A stretch of DNA of 64,000 nucleotides from Planctomycetota bacterium (GCA_028281765.1 JANQJF010000039.1:173646-237645), one strand, 5' to 3'; shown: positions 1 to 10,247, counted from the stretch's first letter. Translations and numbers: made by a program. Notes: a model not told the origin generated them from the sequence alone.

Positions 1-1970
1 AGATCCCGATCCACCAGATGTCGATCTTCGGCCTGATCATCGCGCTGGGTTTGCTGATCGACAACGCGATCGTGGTGACCGACGAAGTCGCGAAGCAGCG
101 TCGTCGTGGCGTCGGCGCATTCGATGCGGTGCGCGAGGCCGTCGCACACTTGCGGGTGCCGCTGATGAGTTCGACGTTCACGACGGTGCTGTCTTTTGCG
201 CCGATCCTGCTCTTGCCGGGCAACGTCGGAGACTTCATCGGTTCGATCGCCGTCAGCGTGATCGCCGCGATCATCGCGTCGTTCCTGATCGCGATGACGA
301 TCACGGCGGCCCTGGCGGGTCGCTATCTGAAGATCTCGAAGGACACGCCGCGCAGCCTCTGGTCGGACGGTCTCGGCTCGGAGCGGGTGACGCGGGGCTT
401 CGCGCGACTGATGACGCAGGCTTTGCGGCGTCCGGCACTCGCGTCCCTCGTCGTGCTGCTGGTGCCGATCCTCGGTTTCCTGCGCGCGAACGATCACGGA
501 CTCGTGTTCTTTCCGCCGGCCGACCGAGACCAGTTCCAGGTCGAGGTGTGGATGCCACCGGGCTCGAGCATTCATGCGACGACCGCCGCGCGTGCCGAGG
601 TCGAGGAGTCGTTGCGTCGGCGAGACGGCGTCGCGGCCGTGCACTGGGTGGTCGGCGGGAGCTTCCCGGCGGTCTACTACAACGTGATCGAACGGCGCGA
701 CTTCTCGCCGCAGCACGCGCACGGCATCGTCGAAGTGCGGGACGCGACCGTGACGCGGCCGGTGCTCCGCGACATCGAGCGCAACCTGCGCGACGAGTTC
801 CCGGAGATGCAGATCATCGCTCGACGCTTCGGGCAGGGTCCTCCGATCGATGCACCGGTCGAGCTGCGGCTGATGGGTCCGAGCGCGGGCGTGTTGCGTC
901 AGCTCGGAGAAGAGGTCGCCGCGGCACTGCACGAGCATCCCGCCGTGCTCGAAACGCGCGCGACGATCGAGTCCGGGCGGCCGAAGGTCTGGATCGACGC
1001 GTCGGAAGACGAGGTGCGCATGCTCGGGCTCGCCCCGACGCAGGTCTCGCAGCAGGTGCGCAGCTGGCTCGACGGTAGCTACGGCGGCTCGGTGCTCGAG
1101 GGTGCCGAGGAGATTCCCGTGCGCGTGCGCTTCCCGGAAGAAACACGGAGCCGCCTCGAATCGGTCGTCGCGCGCGGCCTCGTGCGTGCCGGGGATCCGG
1201 CGAGCGGCGACGACGTGCCCGACTGGATCCCGCTCGCGACGATCGGCTCCCTGAGCCTCGAGCCGCAGTCCGCTGCGATCGCGCGGAAAGACGGAGTCAC
1301 GACAAACACGATCGAGGCCTACCTCATCGATGGCGCGAACCCGCCGGACGTGTCGGCCGCCGCGCTCGAGCAGCTCGACCGCGCCGGGTTCACGCTGCCC
1401 GCCGGCTACTCCCTCGAATTGGGCGGCGATGCCGCGGAGTCTGGGAAGGCCATCAGCCTCCTGCTGCGCTACGCGCCGGTGCTCGGCGTGCTGATGGTCG
1501 CGTCCTTGGTCCTGGCGTTCCGTTCGTTCGCGCTCGCGGGGCTCATGGGGGTGGTTGCCATCGGAGCGGCGGGATGCGGCTTGCTCGCGCTGCACCTGTC
1601 GGGCTATCCGCTCGGCTTCAACCCGTTCCTCGGGATCGCTGGTCTGATCGGGATCGCGTTCAACGACGCGATCGTCGTGCTCGCGGCGATTCGCGGTGCG
1701 GCTGACGCGCGACTCGGCGACGTGACGGCGATCGTGCGCGAAGTCATCGGCTGCACGCGCCACGTCTTGTCGACGACGTTCACGACGATGGGTGGTTTCT
1801 TGCCGCTGCTGTTGTTCGATACCGGCGACTTCTGGCCGCCGATCGCGGTCGTCATCGGCGGTGGAGTGTTCGGATCGACGCTGCTCGCGCTCGGCCTCGT
1901 GCCGGCGATGTATCGATGGATCGGCGCGCCACTCGCGCGGCGAAACGAAGCGAAGGAGGCGGTCGCATGA
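1..1970 (+). CDS. RND efflux pump, inner-membrane subunit (5'-truncated by window edge)
   Basis: This is the C-terminal two thirds of an RND-type proton-driven drug or metabolite exporter. The reading frame is open from base 3, so the true start lies upstream of the window. The first visible segment is TM4, with GLLIDNAIVV, the place where RND pumps carry the proton-relay acidic pair. Here the second acidic residue is Asn, as in many RND relatives. A large periplasmic loop follows (roughly visible residues 150-490), then the second TM bundle, including a second conserved TM10-like stretch (IGIAFNDAIVVLAAI). About 350-400 N-terminal residues should be missing. Its stop overlaps the start of the outer-membrane factor by 4 nt (ATGA), so the two are translationally coupled. 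The periplasmic adaptor is presumably upstream, outside the window. The substrate cannot be told from sequence. Confidence 0.93.
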   Translation, partial: IPIHQMSIFGLIIALGLLIDNAIVVTDEVAKQRRRGVGAFDAVREAVAHLRVPLMSSTFTTVLSFAPILLLPGNVGDFIGSIAVSVIAAIIASFLIAMTITAALAGRYLKISKDTPRSLWSDGLGSERVTRGFARLMTQALRRPALASLVVLLVPILGFLRANDHGLVFFPPADRDQFQVEVWMPPGSSIHATTAARAEVEESLRRRDGVAAVHWVVGGSFPAVYYNVIERRDFSPQHAHGIVEVRDATVTRPVLRDIERNLRDEFPEMQIIARRFGQGPPIDAPVELRLMGPSAGVLRQLGEEVAAALHEHPAVLETRATIESGRPKVWIDASEDEVRMLGLAPTQVSQQVRSWLDGSYGGSVLEGAEEIPVRVRFPEETRSRLESVVARGLVRAGDPASGDDVPDWIPLATIGSLSLEPQSAAIARKDGVTTNTIEAYLIDGANPPDVSAAALEQLDRAGFTLPAGYSLELGGDAAESGKAISLLLRYAPVLGVLMVASLVLAFRSFALAGLMGVVAIGAAGCGLLALHLSGYPLGFNPFLGIAGLIGIAFNDAIVVLAAIRGAADARLGDVTAIVREVIGCTRHVLSTTFTTMGGFLPLLLFDTGDFWPPIAVVIGGGVFGSTLLALGLVPAMYRWIGAPLARRNEAKEAVA

Positions 1971-3382
1971 TCGTTCGATGGATCCCCGTCGTCATGACGA
2001 TGCTTGTCAGTTGCTCGGTTGGTCCCGACTACAAGACTCCGGACATCACCGTGTCGAGCACGTTCGGTGCGTCGGACGGCGCGGTGTTGACGGACGAGAC
2101 CGACGATCTCGTCGACTGGTGGCGGCGACTGGGCGACGCCGATCTCGACCGCGCGATCGAGCTGGCGCTGGAGCACAACCACGACCTTCGCGTCGCGACC
2201 GCGCGCCTGGCCGAGGTGCACGCGCTACGGCGTGCGACCGCGAGTGCGCGAGGACCGAGCGTGGGCGGCGGCGCCGACTTCGTGCGTTCGCGTCAGTCCG
2301 AGAACACGATTCTCGGCAATGTGTTCTCCGGTGGTGCCGGCGTCGGCTTGACGCAGAACCAGTACACGGTCGGCCTCGACGCGTCCTGGGAGCTCGACGT
2401 ATTCGGCGGCGTGCGGCGGCAGGTCGAAGGCGCGGAAGCTCGAGTACAGTCCTCGGAGCAGCAGTGGCGCGGCGTGCGCCTCGCGGTCGTCGGCGAAGTC
2501 GCGCGGGTCTGGGTCGAACGTGCGGGCACCCGTCGCAGCCTCGCGATTGCCGAGGAACAGGTCGCGCTGCAGTCGAACACGCTTTCTCTCGTCGAGTCCC
2601 GCGTCGAGAGCGGCCTTGCGCGCAAGCTGGAAATCGATCGCGCCCGTGCGCAGCTCGAGGCGACACGCTCCGCGATTCCTGCGCTGCGGGCTTCCCTTGC
2701 CGCACAGTCGCACCGCCTTTCGGTGCTGCTCGGTCGCGAGCCGGCCGCCACGGTCGATGGCGGTGATGCGCTCCCGTCGGTTCCGCCGACGATCGCCGTC
2801 GGCGTGCCCGCCGATCTCCTGCGACGCCGACCGGACGTGCTGGCCGCCGAGCGGGAGCTCGCCGCCGCGAGCGCGGACATCGGAGTCGCGGTCGCGGAGC
2901 TCTACCCCAAGTTCTTCCTCGCCGGTTCCGCGGGCTACCAGAGCCTTTCGAGTGGCGACCTGCTGGACCCGGGAAGTCGGATCTTCCAGCTCGGCCCGGC
3001 GGTGCGCTGGCGTCTGTTCGAGAGTGGACGACTCGATGCGCAGGTCGATGCGCGCGAGGCGGCGTTCGACGCGCGCGTCGCCGTGCTCGAACGCACCGTG
3101 TTGATCGCGCTCGAAGAGGTCGAGTCCTCCGCGGTCGCGCACCGTCGCGAGCGTGAGCGTATGGCGATGCTCTCCGCTTCGGCCGAAGCGGCGCGGACCG
3201 CCGCCGGTCGCGCGCGCTCTCTCTACGAAGCCGGCCTCGTCGACTTCCTCGAGGTGCTCGACGCCGAGCGCGAGCGCAACCGCGCCGAGCTCGATCTCGT
3301 CGGCAGCGAGGTCGCGGTGCGCACGACCGCCGTTGTTCTGTTCAAGGCGCTCGGCGGTGGGTGGGCCGAGCAGAGTGACTAG
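1967..3382 (+). CDS. Outer-membrane efflux lipoprotein, NodT/OprM family
   Basis: This is a TolC-like outer-membrane channel that completes the tripartite efflux system. The ATG at 1967 was chosen because it overlaps the pump stop (ATGA) and has an AAGGAGG ribosome-binding site at 1953-1959. In-frame codons further upstream would run into the pump gene. The 471-aa product begins with a lipoprotein signal (lipobox LVSC, Cys about residue 16) followed by SVGPDYKTP, the typical NodT-family mature start (VGPDY.P). Two repeated OEP domains follow, and the C-terminal KALGGGW is a family hallmark. It resembles the second outer-membrane factor at 45648-47069. The stop codon overlaps the stop of the convergent FG-GAP gene. 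Confidence 0.93.
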   Translation: MIVRWIPVVMTMLVSCSVGPDYKTPDITVSSTFGASDGAVLTDETDDLVDWWRRLGDADLDRAIELALEHNHDLRVATARLAEVHALRRATASARGPSVGGGADFVRSRQSENTILGNVFSGGAGVGLTQNQYTVGLDASWELDVFGGVRRQVEGAEARVQSSEQQWRGVRLAVVGEVARVWVERAGTRRSLAIAEEQVALQSNTLSLVESRVESGLARKLEIDRARAQLEATRSAIPALRASLAAQSHRLSVLLGREPAATVDGGDALPSVPPTIAVGVPADLLRRRPDVLAAERELAAASADIGVAVAELYPKFFLAGSAGYQSLSSGDLLDPGSRIFQLGPAVRWRLFESGRLDAQVDAREAAFDARVAVLERTVLIALEEVESSAVAHRRERERMAMLSASAEAARTAAGRARSLYEAGLVDFLEVLDAERERNRAELDLVGSEVAVRTTAVVLFKALGGGWAEQSD

Positions 3383-5283
3383 TAGACGATCGAGCGGAGC
3401 GCGTTGGACAGCGCGACGCCGATCGCGTTCGGCGCGCCCGGATCCGCGGCCAGTCCCTGGAAGAGCAGCGGCAGCCCCTGCAGCACCGGATCCGTCGAGA
3501 TGTTGAGCGCGACCGTGGCTTGGCCCGCCGTGTTCGTGAGCGGGATCGGCGACAGGCCGAGACCGCCGACGTGATAGTCGCAGTCCGGCATCCCGATGAC
3601 GCCGAGGTCGATCGGGGGATACTGCCGTGAGAACGCGAACGCGAGCACGGCCGCGCCGCCGTTCGCGTCGAGGCCCTGCAGGTCGAGAGCGAACGTCGTG
3701 CCGAGAGCGGGGATCGAGCCCGGCTGCGGCGCGAGCGACGGCACGCCGTTGGCTCCGGCGCAGCCGACCCCGATCGGTCGGGTGCATGCCGTGTCGGTCG
3801 GCGCGCGGATGACCAACGTCTGGTCGGCCGCGACGTTTTGCATCGTCGTCACCTGGCCGTCCGGCCATTCCACGGTCAGGACGTCGATGGTCGTCGCGTC
3901 CCCGAGCCCGAAGTGCGCGGACAGCTCGCTGTTGCTGAGGTAGTTGCAGCCGGCCTCGATGGGTCGCATCCAGGTGCGCGAGCCGACTGTTGCCTTCACG
4001 ATGGAGCCGATGCCGTCGGGCGGGATCGTCGACGAGCAGCCCGAGTCCAAGAACACGCGCAGCCAGTGCGTGTCGTCGGCATTGAGGTCGTTGCGATAGA
4101 GCTTGAGCGTGTCGATCCAGGGGAAGATCAGCAGGTCCTGGTCGCCGTCGTTGTCGTAGTCGAAGTTCGACAGGCCGCGCCCGGAGACACCGGTTTGCAG
4201 CCCGATCGAGAAGCCGACCTCGACGAACTGCAGCTGGCTCGGCGTCGGCGAGATGTTGCGGAACGCCGCCTGCACGCCGAACTTCGACGTCGTCAACAGG
4301 TCGACGCGCGTGTCGTGATTCATGTCGATCGACACGGCGCCCCAGCCCCAGCCGGCGTTCGCGACGCCGAGTGGGCCCGCGACGTTCACGAAGACGTTGC
4401 CGCCCTGGTTGATGTAGAGGTTGTTCGAGTTTCGCGTCGTGACGTAGAAGTCGAACAGGCCGTCCTCGTCGATGTCGGTGACCGTCACGCCCATCTCGGA
4501 CGAGTCCATCGACGTGCCGGACTGTGTGGTGAAGTCGGTGAACGTCCCGTCGCCGTTGTTCACGAAGTAGACGCTCGTGCTGAAGTCGCCGATCCAGATC
4601 AGGTCGCGATCGCCATCGCCGTCCATGTCGACGAACTTCGTCGTGAAGCCGTTCATCGGAACCAGCGAAGGGGCGAGCCCCGCACTGACGGTGACGTCGG
4701 TGAACGTCGTCCCGTCGTTGCGGAACAGTCGGTTCGCCGCTCCCGAGAGCCAGCCGCACACCGCCAGGTCGAGATCGCCGTCGCCGTCGTAGTCGGCGAA
4801 CGCACCGGCCCAACCGTCCGCCGAGCCCGTGGAGTTGACGCCCATCGACGCGGCGACGTCGGTAAACCCGTGCCCCGCTTCGTTGCGGTAGAGCTTGTGG
4901 TGGCCGGCGGCGTCGGAGTGCGGCGGCCCGAGGCTCGTCACGTAGAGGTCGAGCCAGCCGTCGTCATCGAAGTCGCCGACCGTCGCGCCGGTGCCGCGGT
5001 GCGCGACATCGACGCCCCAGTCGGCCGCACGGTCCGTGAATGTCCCGTCGCCGTTGTTCACGAACAGCCGGTCGGGCCCATTGCCGCCCGTGACGAAGAA
5101 CACGTCCTGGAACCCGTCGCGATCGAAGTCGCCGATCGCGCCCCCCGCGGCGAACACTTCGCTGTGCGTCGGGTCGTGCGTCGCGATCAGACCCGACGCG
5201 ATCGACTGATCCGAGAACGTCGTCGTCTGCGCGACGACGCACGGCGCGAGCGCGAGGCCGAGCAGAGCGTGAGCGGGGTTCAT
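3379..5283 (-). CDS. Secreted FG-GAP repeat protein with ASPIC/UnbV domain
   Basis: The 634-aa exported protein has a Sec signal peptide (cleavage likely after VVAQ, about residue 19). At least seven FG-GAP/VCBS-type calcium-binding loops follow, with motifs such as DFDRDGFQD, DYDGDGDLD, DMDGDGDRD and DYDNDGDQD (residues about 50-390), predicting a beta-propeller. After it comes an ASPIC/UnbV-like segment (about residues 420-490, with IGSIVKATVGSRTW and VEWPDGQ). The last 130 residues are a Cys-containing beta-rich domain starting IGVGCAGANG that recurs in other secreted proteins of this window. It probably acts at the cell surface or outside the cell in adhesion or scaffolding, but no enzymatic role is evident. 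The gene is convergent with the efflux gene, and the two share the CTAG bases of their stop codons. Confidence 0.9.
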   Translation of the reverse strand: MNPAHALLGLALAPCVVAQTTTFSDQSIASGLIATHDPTHSEVFAAGGAIGDFDRDGFQDVFFVTGGNGPDRLFVNNGDGTFTDRAADWGVDVAHRGTGATVGDFDDDGWLDLYVTSLGPPHSDAAGHHKLYRNEAGHGFTDVAASMGVNSTGSADGWAGAFADYDGDGDLDLAVCGWLSGAANRLFRNDGTTFTDVTVSAGLAPSLVPMNGFTTKFVDMDGDGDRDLIWIGDFSTSVYFVNNGDGTFTDFTTQSGTSMDSSEMGVTVTDIDEDGLFDFYVTTRNSNNLYINQGGNVFVNVAGPLGVANAGWGWGAVSIDMNHDTRVDLLTTSKFGVQAAFRNISPTPSQLQFVEVGFSIGLQTGVSGRGLSNFDYDNDGDQDLLIFPWIDTLKLYRNDLNADDTHWLRVFLDSGCSSTIPPDGIGSIVKATVGSRTWMRPIEAGCNYLSNSELSAHFGLGDATTIDVLTVEWPDGQVTTMQNVAADQTLVIRAPTDTACTRPIGVGCAGANGVPSLAPQPGSIPALGTTFALDLQGLDANGGAAVLAFAFSRQYPPIDLGVIGMPDCDYHVGGLGLSPIPLTNTAGQATVALNISTDPVLQGLPLLFQGLAADPGAPNAIGVALSNALRSIVY

Positions 5284-5416
5284 GGAGCGGTGAGGGAGCC
5301 GAGCGGGGCACCCGCCATGGTAACCGAGGCGAAGCGGGCTCGAAGCGCGCGGTGGTGCGGGTTTCTCGGGGATGGCCGGAGCTTGCCGTGTCCTTACGCT
5401 TTGCCGATCGGGTGCG

Positions 5417-8400
5417 CTACTGCCCGCGGTAGCGGGTGAGGCGCGCCTGCATCTCGTCGAGGGCGAGCCATTCGACGTCGCCGCCGTTCATCAGGGTGAG
5501 CACTTCTTCGCCGGTCCTGATAGCGGACGTGGAATCGCCGGCGCGGAAATGGGCTTCCGCCAGCGTCGCGAGCAGAACCGGACCCAGCCGGCGCGACAGC
5601 TCGACGCCGCACTGCGCGATCTCGACGGCTTGCCTGCGATCTGCATCGGTCAGTCCTTCTGCCGTCGCGAGGAACCACGCGCGGTGATGCCACGCGTACG
5701 GCTCGGTCGGCCACGCGTCGGTCAGCGCGGTGAGGATCGTCTTGGCCTCGTCGGCACGGCTGGCCTGAGCAAGAGCGCGGCCGTAGACGTGCCAGTCGTC
5801 GAAACCGTCGGGGCGAGCGCCAGCCCAGGGATTCGTTAAGGTTCGCTCGAATGCGGCCACCGCCTCGTCGACACGGCCCGCGGCGTACAGTGACGCCCCG
5901 AGCTGGTAGCCGAGGGTTTCGTCGAGTGCGACGGCATCCCTCGCCTTCTGGATTGCGCGCTCGTGATCGCCGAGATGCAGGTAGGCGTGGGAGAGGTTCG
6001 CGTGCAGGAGCGCGTGCTCGGGGTCGAGCTCGAGGCCCTTCTCGTATTGCTCGATGGCCTTGTCGAACAGCTGGAAGCGCACGTACCGTGCCCCGAGGTT
6101 GTTTCTCGCCGCGGCATCGTCGCGGACGCCGATGCGCAGTTTGCCGTAGCGAACCGACTCGTCGAGATCGCCGAACCGGCTATGGACCCAGCCGATCGTC
6201 GAAAGATCGAAGCGGTCGGGGTCGAGTTCCATCGCCCGTCCGACGTGCTTCATCGCGGTCGTGCGATCGAATTCGAACGAAGCCAACTTCGCGAGGCTCG
6301 CGTACGCGTCGGCCAGGAGCGGGTCCGCTTGCAGCGCGTGCTCGTGGGCTGCGACCGCATCGGCATCGCGGCCGCAACGTCCGAGGAAGGCCGCGAACTG
6401 CCACTGCGACATCGCTCGGTCCGGGCTGACGTCACGTGACTGTCGACGCAGCGCGATCGCTTCGTCGATCCGTCCGGCTTGGCGGAGATCCGTCGCGCGA
6501 CGCAGCAGCCACAATGCGGGGACCCCGCGCAGGTGATCGAGCCAGGCGACGGCGCGTTTGCGAACGTCGCCGTCGACGGCTTGCATTTGCTCTACGGCGG
6601 CGACCAACTCGTCCTCGTCGTGGTGAGCGAGGAACTGCTCTTCGAAGATCCGCATCGCCTCGCGGTTGCGTTCGTGCTCGGCCACATCCACGTTCGCGTG
6701 GCCGGTTTCCAGTATCAGGAAGCGACGTTCGTCGTCGAACGAGATGAGGATCCGGCGTCCCGTGGAGTCGACCTCCATCGCGTGTGGGCGACTCTCGCCC
6801 TCGTCGAGCTGCATGCGGAGCAACAACTGCCAGGTCGACGTATCCCAGATGGCGAGCGAACGCCGCACGTCGACGGTGACAAGGCGTCGCCCCTCGTCGG
6901 TGTAGCAGAGCTCGCTCGCCGTCGAACCCGGGTGTGCAAGGAACTTGTGAACGACTTCGCCAGTGTTGCTGTCATGCACGGAGATCCAGCCCGTGTGACC
7001 CCATGATCCGCCGAGGACTCGGTCCCCGGCCGGCGAGAATTGAACCGCCTCATAGAGTGCAGGGTCTGGCGCTTCATGCGTCCAGACCTCGGTCTGTTGT
7101 TCGACGTCCCACACCGTGAGGCGCCCGTCGTATCCGCCCGAGACCAGGCGCTTGCCGGTGGAGTCGAAGTGGAGATCGCGAATGGTCGTGTGATGGCCAC
7201 GGAGGACGCCTCGGACTTCCTGCGTCCGCGTGTCGAAGAGGAAGATCGGCGTATCGAATCCTTCGTGGCGTGGATAGGCATTCGTTCCGAATGCGGCCGC
7301 GAGCAGGTTCGAGTCCGGGTCGGGGCTGAAGCGAATCTGCTCGAAGCCAATCCGCTGCTTACCGGGTTCGACTCGTGGAAGGTCGGCGGGTGCTTCCAGC
7401 ATTCCGGTTTCCTCGCCGGTCTCAGCGTCGATCAACGTGACCCTCCGGTCCATCCGCCCGATCGCCAGCACGCGGCCGTCGGGGCTGAGCGATGCAGATC
7501 GGGGACCGTCGTCTCGGTTGAATCGCGAGAACACCACGGCACCGTCCCGGAGCCGGATCTTGTGCACGGCTCGCCAATCGACGAGGAACGCGTGCTCCTC
7601 GTCTTTCGAAAGCTCGACGTCGACTGCACTCCCTTGGATGCGGGGGATCAGCTCACGCGGCTCTGCGAAAGTATGAAGGTCCCAGGTCGAGAGTCTGCCG
7701 TTGCCTATGCCCACGATGCGGCCGTTGCTCGCAAACCGCGCGAACGTGGCCGGCTGCAGCGTGGACGTCCGACGCCAGCTCGACGTGTCGTACACGCGCA
7801 GCTCGTAACCCATTCCCGCGGTGAGCACTTGACGGCCGTCGGGTGAGAACTGCGCCGCCCAACCGTAGGAGCGTCCGCCCCATTGGTCGTAGTGCGGGGC
7901 CAGCAGCCGGACGAGCCGGCCGTTTCGCGCGTCGCACACGGCGACTTCTCCGCCGCGTCCCGTGATCAACACCTGGGACCCATCGGGATGGAATCCGACG
8001 TCGCACACCGAGGCGATCCCGCGGGTGCTCGGGTGGTCGTAGGTCCACTTCAGTGCGCCGGTTTGCGAATCGACCAGGCGAACGCGCCCGAGTCGATCCC
8101 CGATCAACAGCGAACTGCCGTCGTGGTTCGACCGCAGCGTGAACAGCCCGACGAATTCGTTCTCGAACTCGGGCAGGTCAGGGAAGGGCGTGAGGTCGGC
8201 AGATCGAAACACGCGCAGGGATCCATCGACTCCGCCGACGAACAGCCGGCCGTCCGCCGTGAACGCGGCGGCGCAGCGCCAGCTGTTCGCGAACCCTTTC
8301 CATTCGCCTGCTTTCATGATGTCCGGCCCGATCGGGCTCCCGAACTCGGCACGCGCGACTTCGGATCCGGTCCGCGCGTCGCGGAGCGTCATGTCGCCAG

Positions 8401-10183
8401 CGTGGTCGATCGCCAAGATGCGCGAGCCGGTGTCGTCGAAGAGCACGAACTTCCAGGTCTCCGGAAGCTGCAGCACGAGGTCGAACTCCGGGACGGAGCA
8501 GACGCGGTAGAAGCCGGGCCCATCCTCCTGCCGACACACGACCACCGCCAAGTCGCCCGTCGGCGAGATGTCCCCGGCCACGACCCGGTCGCCGTTCTCG
8601 GTGAACCCCGTCGTGGTGTCTGCCTGCACGCCTTGGGCCCTGGCTCGGAGCCACCGCCACGCGATCCCGCGTCGGTCGAGATCGAGTGCATCCAAGGTTT
8701 CGACGGCGCTTTCCGTTCGCCCCGCTTCGAGTGCACGGGAGACGTCGCCGAGCCCCTTGGCGTAGGCGACGGACTCCAGTTCCGTGTTGCGCTCTTGGAG
8801 TCGGCTGCGCTGTTCGACGGAGTCCTGCCAGAAGTACAGACTCGCTGCGAGCCCGGCGAGGACCACGACGCTGATCACCGCGAGCATGCGCTGCGTGCGG
8901 CGCGCGGTGGCGACGTGGACCTTCGCCTCCTGCATGCGCTCTTCGACGCCGGCGAGGTAGGCGGAGACTTCGTCGGCGAGCGCCTTGCCGTCGCGCGGGC
9001 GCGCGTTGCGATCCGGGGCGAGACAGCGCTTCGCGATCGCGAGGAGCTCGGTGTCGGCGCCACTGTCGTCGAGGCGAGCGAGTGCCGGTGCGACGTCACC
9101 CTCGGCGGCGAGGACGAGCACTTCGCGCGACGAGTCCGCTTGATACGGTGGCTTGCCGGTCAGGATCTCGCACAGCATCGCGCCGAGCGAGAACACGTCG
9201 GCGCGCGCGTCGAGGTCCTCGACTTCACCGCGCGCCTGCTCGGGCGACATGTATGCGGGCGTGCCCATGATCGAGCCGGTCAGCGACTCGGAGCCCTTGC
9301 CGGTGTCGCCGGTGCGCACGGTCGAGATCACGCTGACTTGTGGGGCCTGCGACGCGCGGCTCTGCTCGGGGCGACCCAGCACTTTCGCGAGTCCCCAGTC
9401 GACGACCTGCACTTCACCGAAGCTGCCGACCATGACGTTGTCGGGCTTGAGGTCGCGGTGCAGCACGCGGCGCGAGTGCGCGTAGGCGATCGTCTGGCAG
9501 ACCTGCTCGAACACCGACAAAAACTTGCGGCGTCCGACCGATGGATCGACGCGCTCTTCGAGCTGTGAGCCGAGCGTCGTACCCTTGACGAGCTTCATCG
9601 TGAAGTAGGGCCGCTCGTCGGCCTGCAGGCCGAGTTCGTAGACCGGCACGATGCCGGGGTGCTGCAGCTGCCCGCCGATCTGCGCCTCTTCGATGAAGCG
9701 CTGGATCATGTCGGGCCGCGTGGCGTGCTCTTCGTGCAAGATCTTCATCGCGACGTCGCGGCCGAGGTCGATGTCGTGCCCCTTGAGCACGATGCCGACG
9801 CCGCCGCGGGCGATCTCGCCCTGCACTTGGTACTGGTCGATCTTCTGTTCGGCGGCTTGCTTGCCGGGATCGCCGGCGCGCACTAGCGGCGCGTTGCTCT
9901 CGTCGCGATCGCGCAGGAGGATCGGCATGAGCTTGGGACCCCGCGCCTCGATGCGCTGGATCACGCTCGGGTTGTCGACGTTGGTCGGCTCCAGCAGGCG
10001 GTCGATGAGGCTCGCGCCGGCGCCGGCGAGCTCGAGCTGCGCCTTGCACTGCGCGAGGATGTCCGGCGTGACGCCGGGTTGCTTCGCGAGCCACGCGTCG
10101 CGTTGATCGACGGGCACGTCGAGCGCGCCGAGAAACAGCTCCTGCAGCTGCTGGAGCGATTCGGGATTGATATCGGAACTCAT
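5417..10183 (-). CDS. Membrane Ser/Thr protein kinase with WD40-like propeller and TPRs (kinase 1)
   Basis: This predicted transmembrane Hanks-type kinase has 1,588 aa. Residues 1-115 form an N-terminal region shared by all three paralogues here. The kinase domain (about 118-345) has GEIARGGVG, the ATP-binding Lys147 (VAMK), HRDLKPDN (Asp244) and DWG in place of DFG (262-264). It also has a GTPAYMSPEQ activation-segment end. A single TM helix lies at about 433-451 after basic residues (TARRTQR), so the C-terminal 1,100 residues are probably extracytoplasmic. They comprise a short coiled coil, many WD40-like repeats and then TPR repeats. The start at 10183 matches the starts of the paralogues; an ATG at 10231 is possible. 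An ECF sigma-factor relic sits directly upstream, suggesting the gene was once part of an ECF-kinase operon like that at 24.6 kb. No Shine-Dalgarno sequence is evident. Confidence 0.9.
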   Translation of the reverse strand: MSSDINPESLQQLQELFLGALDVPVDQRDAWLAKQPGVTPDILAQCKAQLELAGAGASLIDRLLEPTNVDNPSVIQRIEARGPKLMPILLRDRDESNAPLVRAGDPGKQAAEQKIDQYQVQGEIARGGVGIVLKGHDIDLGRDVAMKILHEEHATRPDMIQRFIEEAQIGGQLQHPGIVPVYELGLQADERPYFTMKLVKGTTLGSQLEERVDPSVGRRKFLSVFEQVCQTIAYAHSRRVLHRDLKPDNVMVGSFGEVQVVDWGLAKVLGRPEQSRASQAPQVSVISTVRTGDTGKGSESLTGSIMGTPAYMSPEQARGEVEDLDARADVFSLGAMLCEILTGKPPYQADSSREVLVLAAEGDVAPALARLDDSGADTELLAIAKRCLAPDRNARPRDGKALADEVSAYLAGVEERMQEAKVHVATARRTQRMLAVISVVVLAGLAASLYFWQDSVEQRSRLQERNTELESVAYAKGLGDVSRALEAGRTESAVETLDALDLDRRGIAWRWLRARAQGVQADTTTGFTENGDRVVAGDISPTGDLAVVVCRQEDGPGFYRVCSVPEFDLVLQLPETWKFVLFDDTGSRILAIDHAGDMTLRDARTGSEVARAEFGSPIGPDIMKAGEWKGFANSWRCAAAFTADGRLFVGGVDGSLRVFRSADLTPFPDLPEFENEFVGLFTLRSNHDGSSLLIGDRLGRVRLVDSQTGALKWTYDHPSTRGIASVCDVGFHPDGSQVLITGRGGEVAVCDARNGRLVRLLAPHYDQWGGRSYGWAAQFSPDGRQVLTAGMGYELRVYDTSSWRRTSTLQPATFARFASNGRIVGIGNGRLSTWDLHTFAEPRELIPRIQGSAVDVELSKDEEHAFLVDWRAVHKIRLRDGAVVFSRFNRDDGPRSASLSPDGRVLAIGRMDRRVTLIDAETGEETGMLEAPADLPRVEPGKQRIGFEQIRFSPDPDSNLLAAAFGTNAYPRHEGFDTPIFLFDTRTQEVRGVLRGHHTTIRDLHFDSTGKRLVSGGYDGRLTVWDVEQQTEVWTHEAPDPALYEAVQFSPAGDRVLGGSWGHTGWISVHDSNTGEVVHKFLAHPGSTASELCYTDEGRRLVTVDVRRSLAIWDTSTWQLLLRMQLDEGESRPHAMEVDSTGRRILISFDDERRFLILETGHANVDVAEHERNREAMRIFEEQFLAHHDEDELVAAVEQMQAVDGDVRKRAVAWLDHLRGVPALWLLRRATDLRQAGRIDEAIALRRQSRDVSPDRAMSQWQFAAFLGRCGRDADAVAAHEHALQADPLLADAYASLAKLASFEFDRTTAMKHVGRAMELDPDRFDLSTIGWVHSRFGDLDESVRYGKLRIGVRDDAAARNNLGARYVRFQLFDKAIEQYEKGLELDPEHALLHANLSHAYLHLGDHERAIQKARDAVALDETLGYQLGASLYAAGRVDEAVAAFERTLTNPWAGARPDGFDDWHVYGRALAQASRADEAKTILTALTDAWPTEPYAWHHRAWFLATAEGLTDADRRQAVEIAQCGVELSRRLGPVLLATLAEAHFRAGDSTSAIRTGEEVLTLMNGGDVEWLALDEMQARLTRYRGQ

Positions 10184-10247
10184 GCCATCGGTCGGCCGAA
10201 ACGGGTGCGGCAGCGTCGCCGGTTCCCGCATGAGCCGGACCTTGGAG

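Noticed and set aside
2225..4813. Long minus-strand open frame under the efflux gene and FG-GAP gene
   Set aside because: It is an out-of-frame shadow typical of high-GC DNA; it overlaps two well-supported genes and is Arg-rich without domains.
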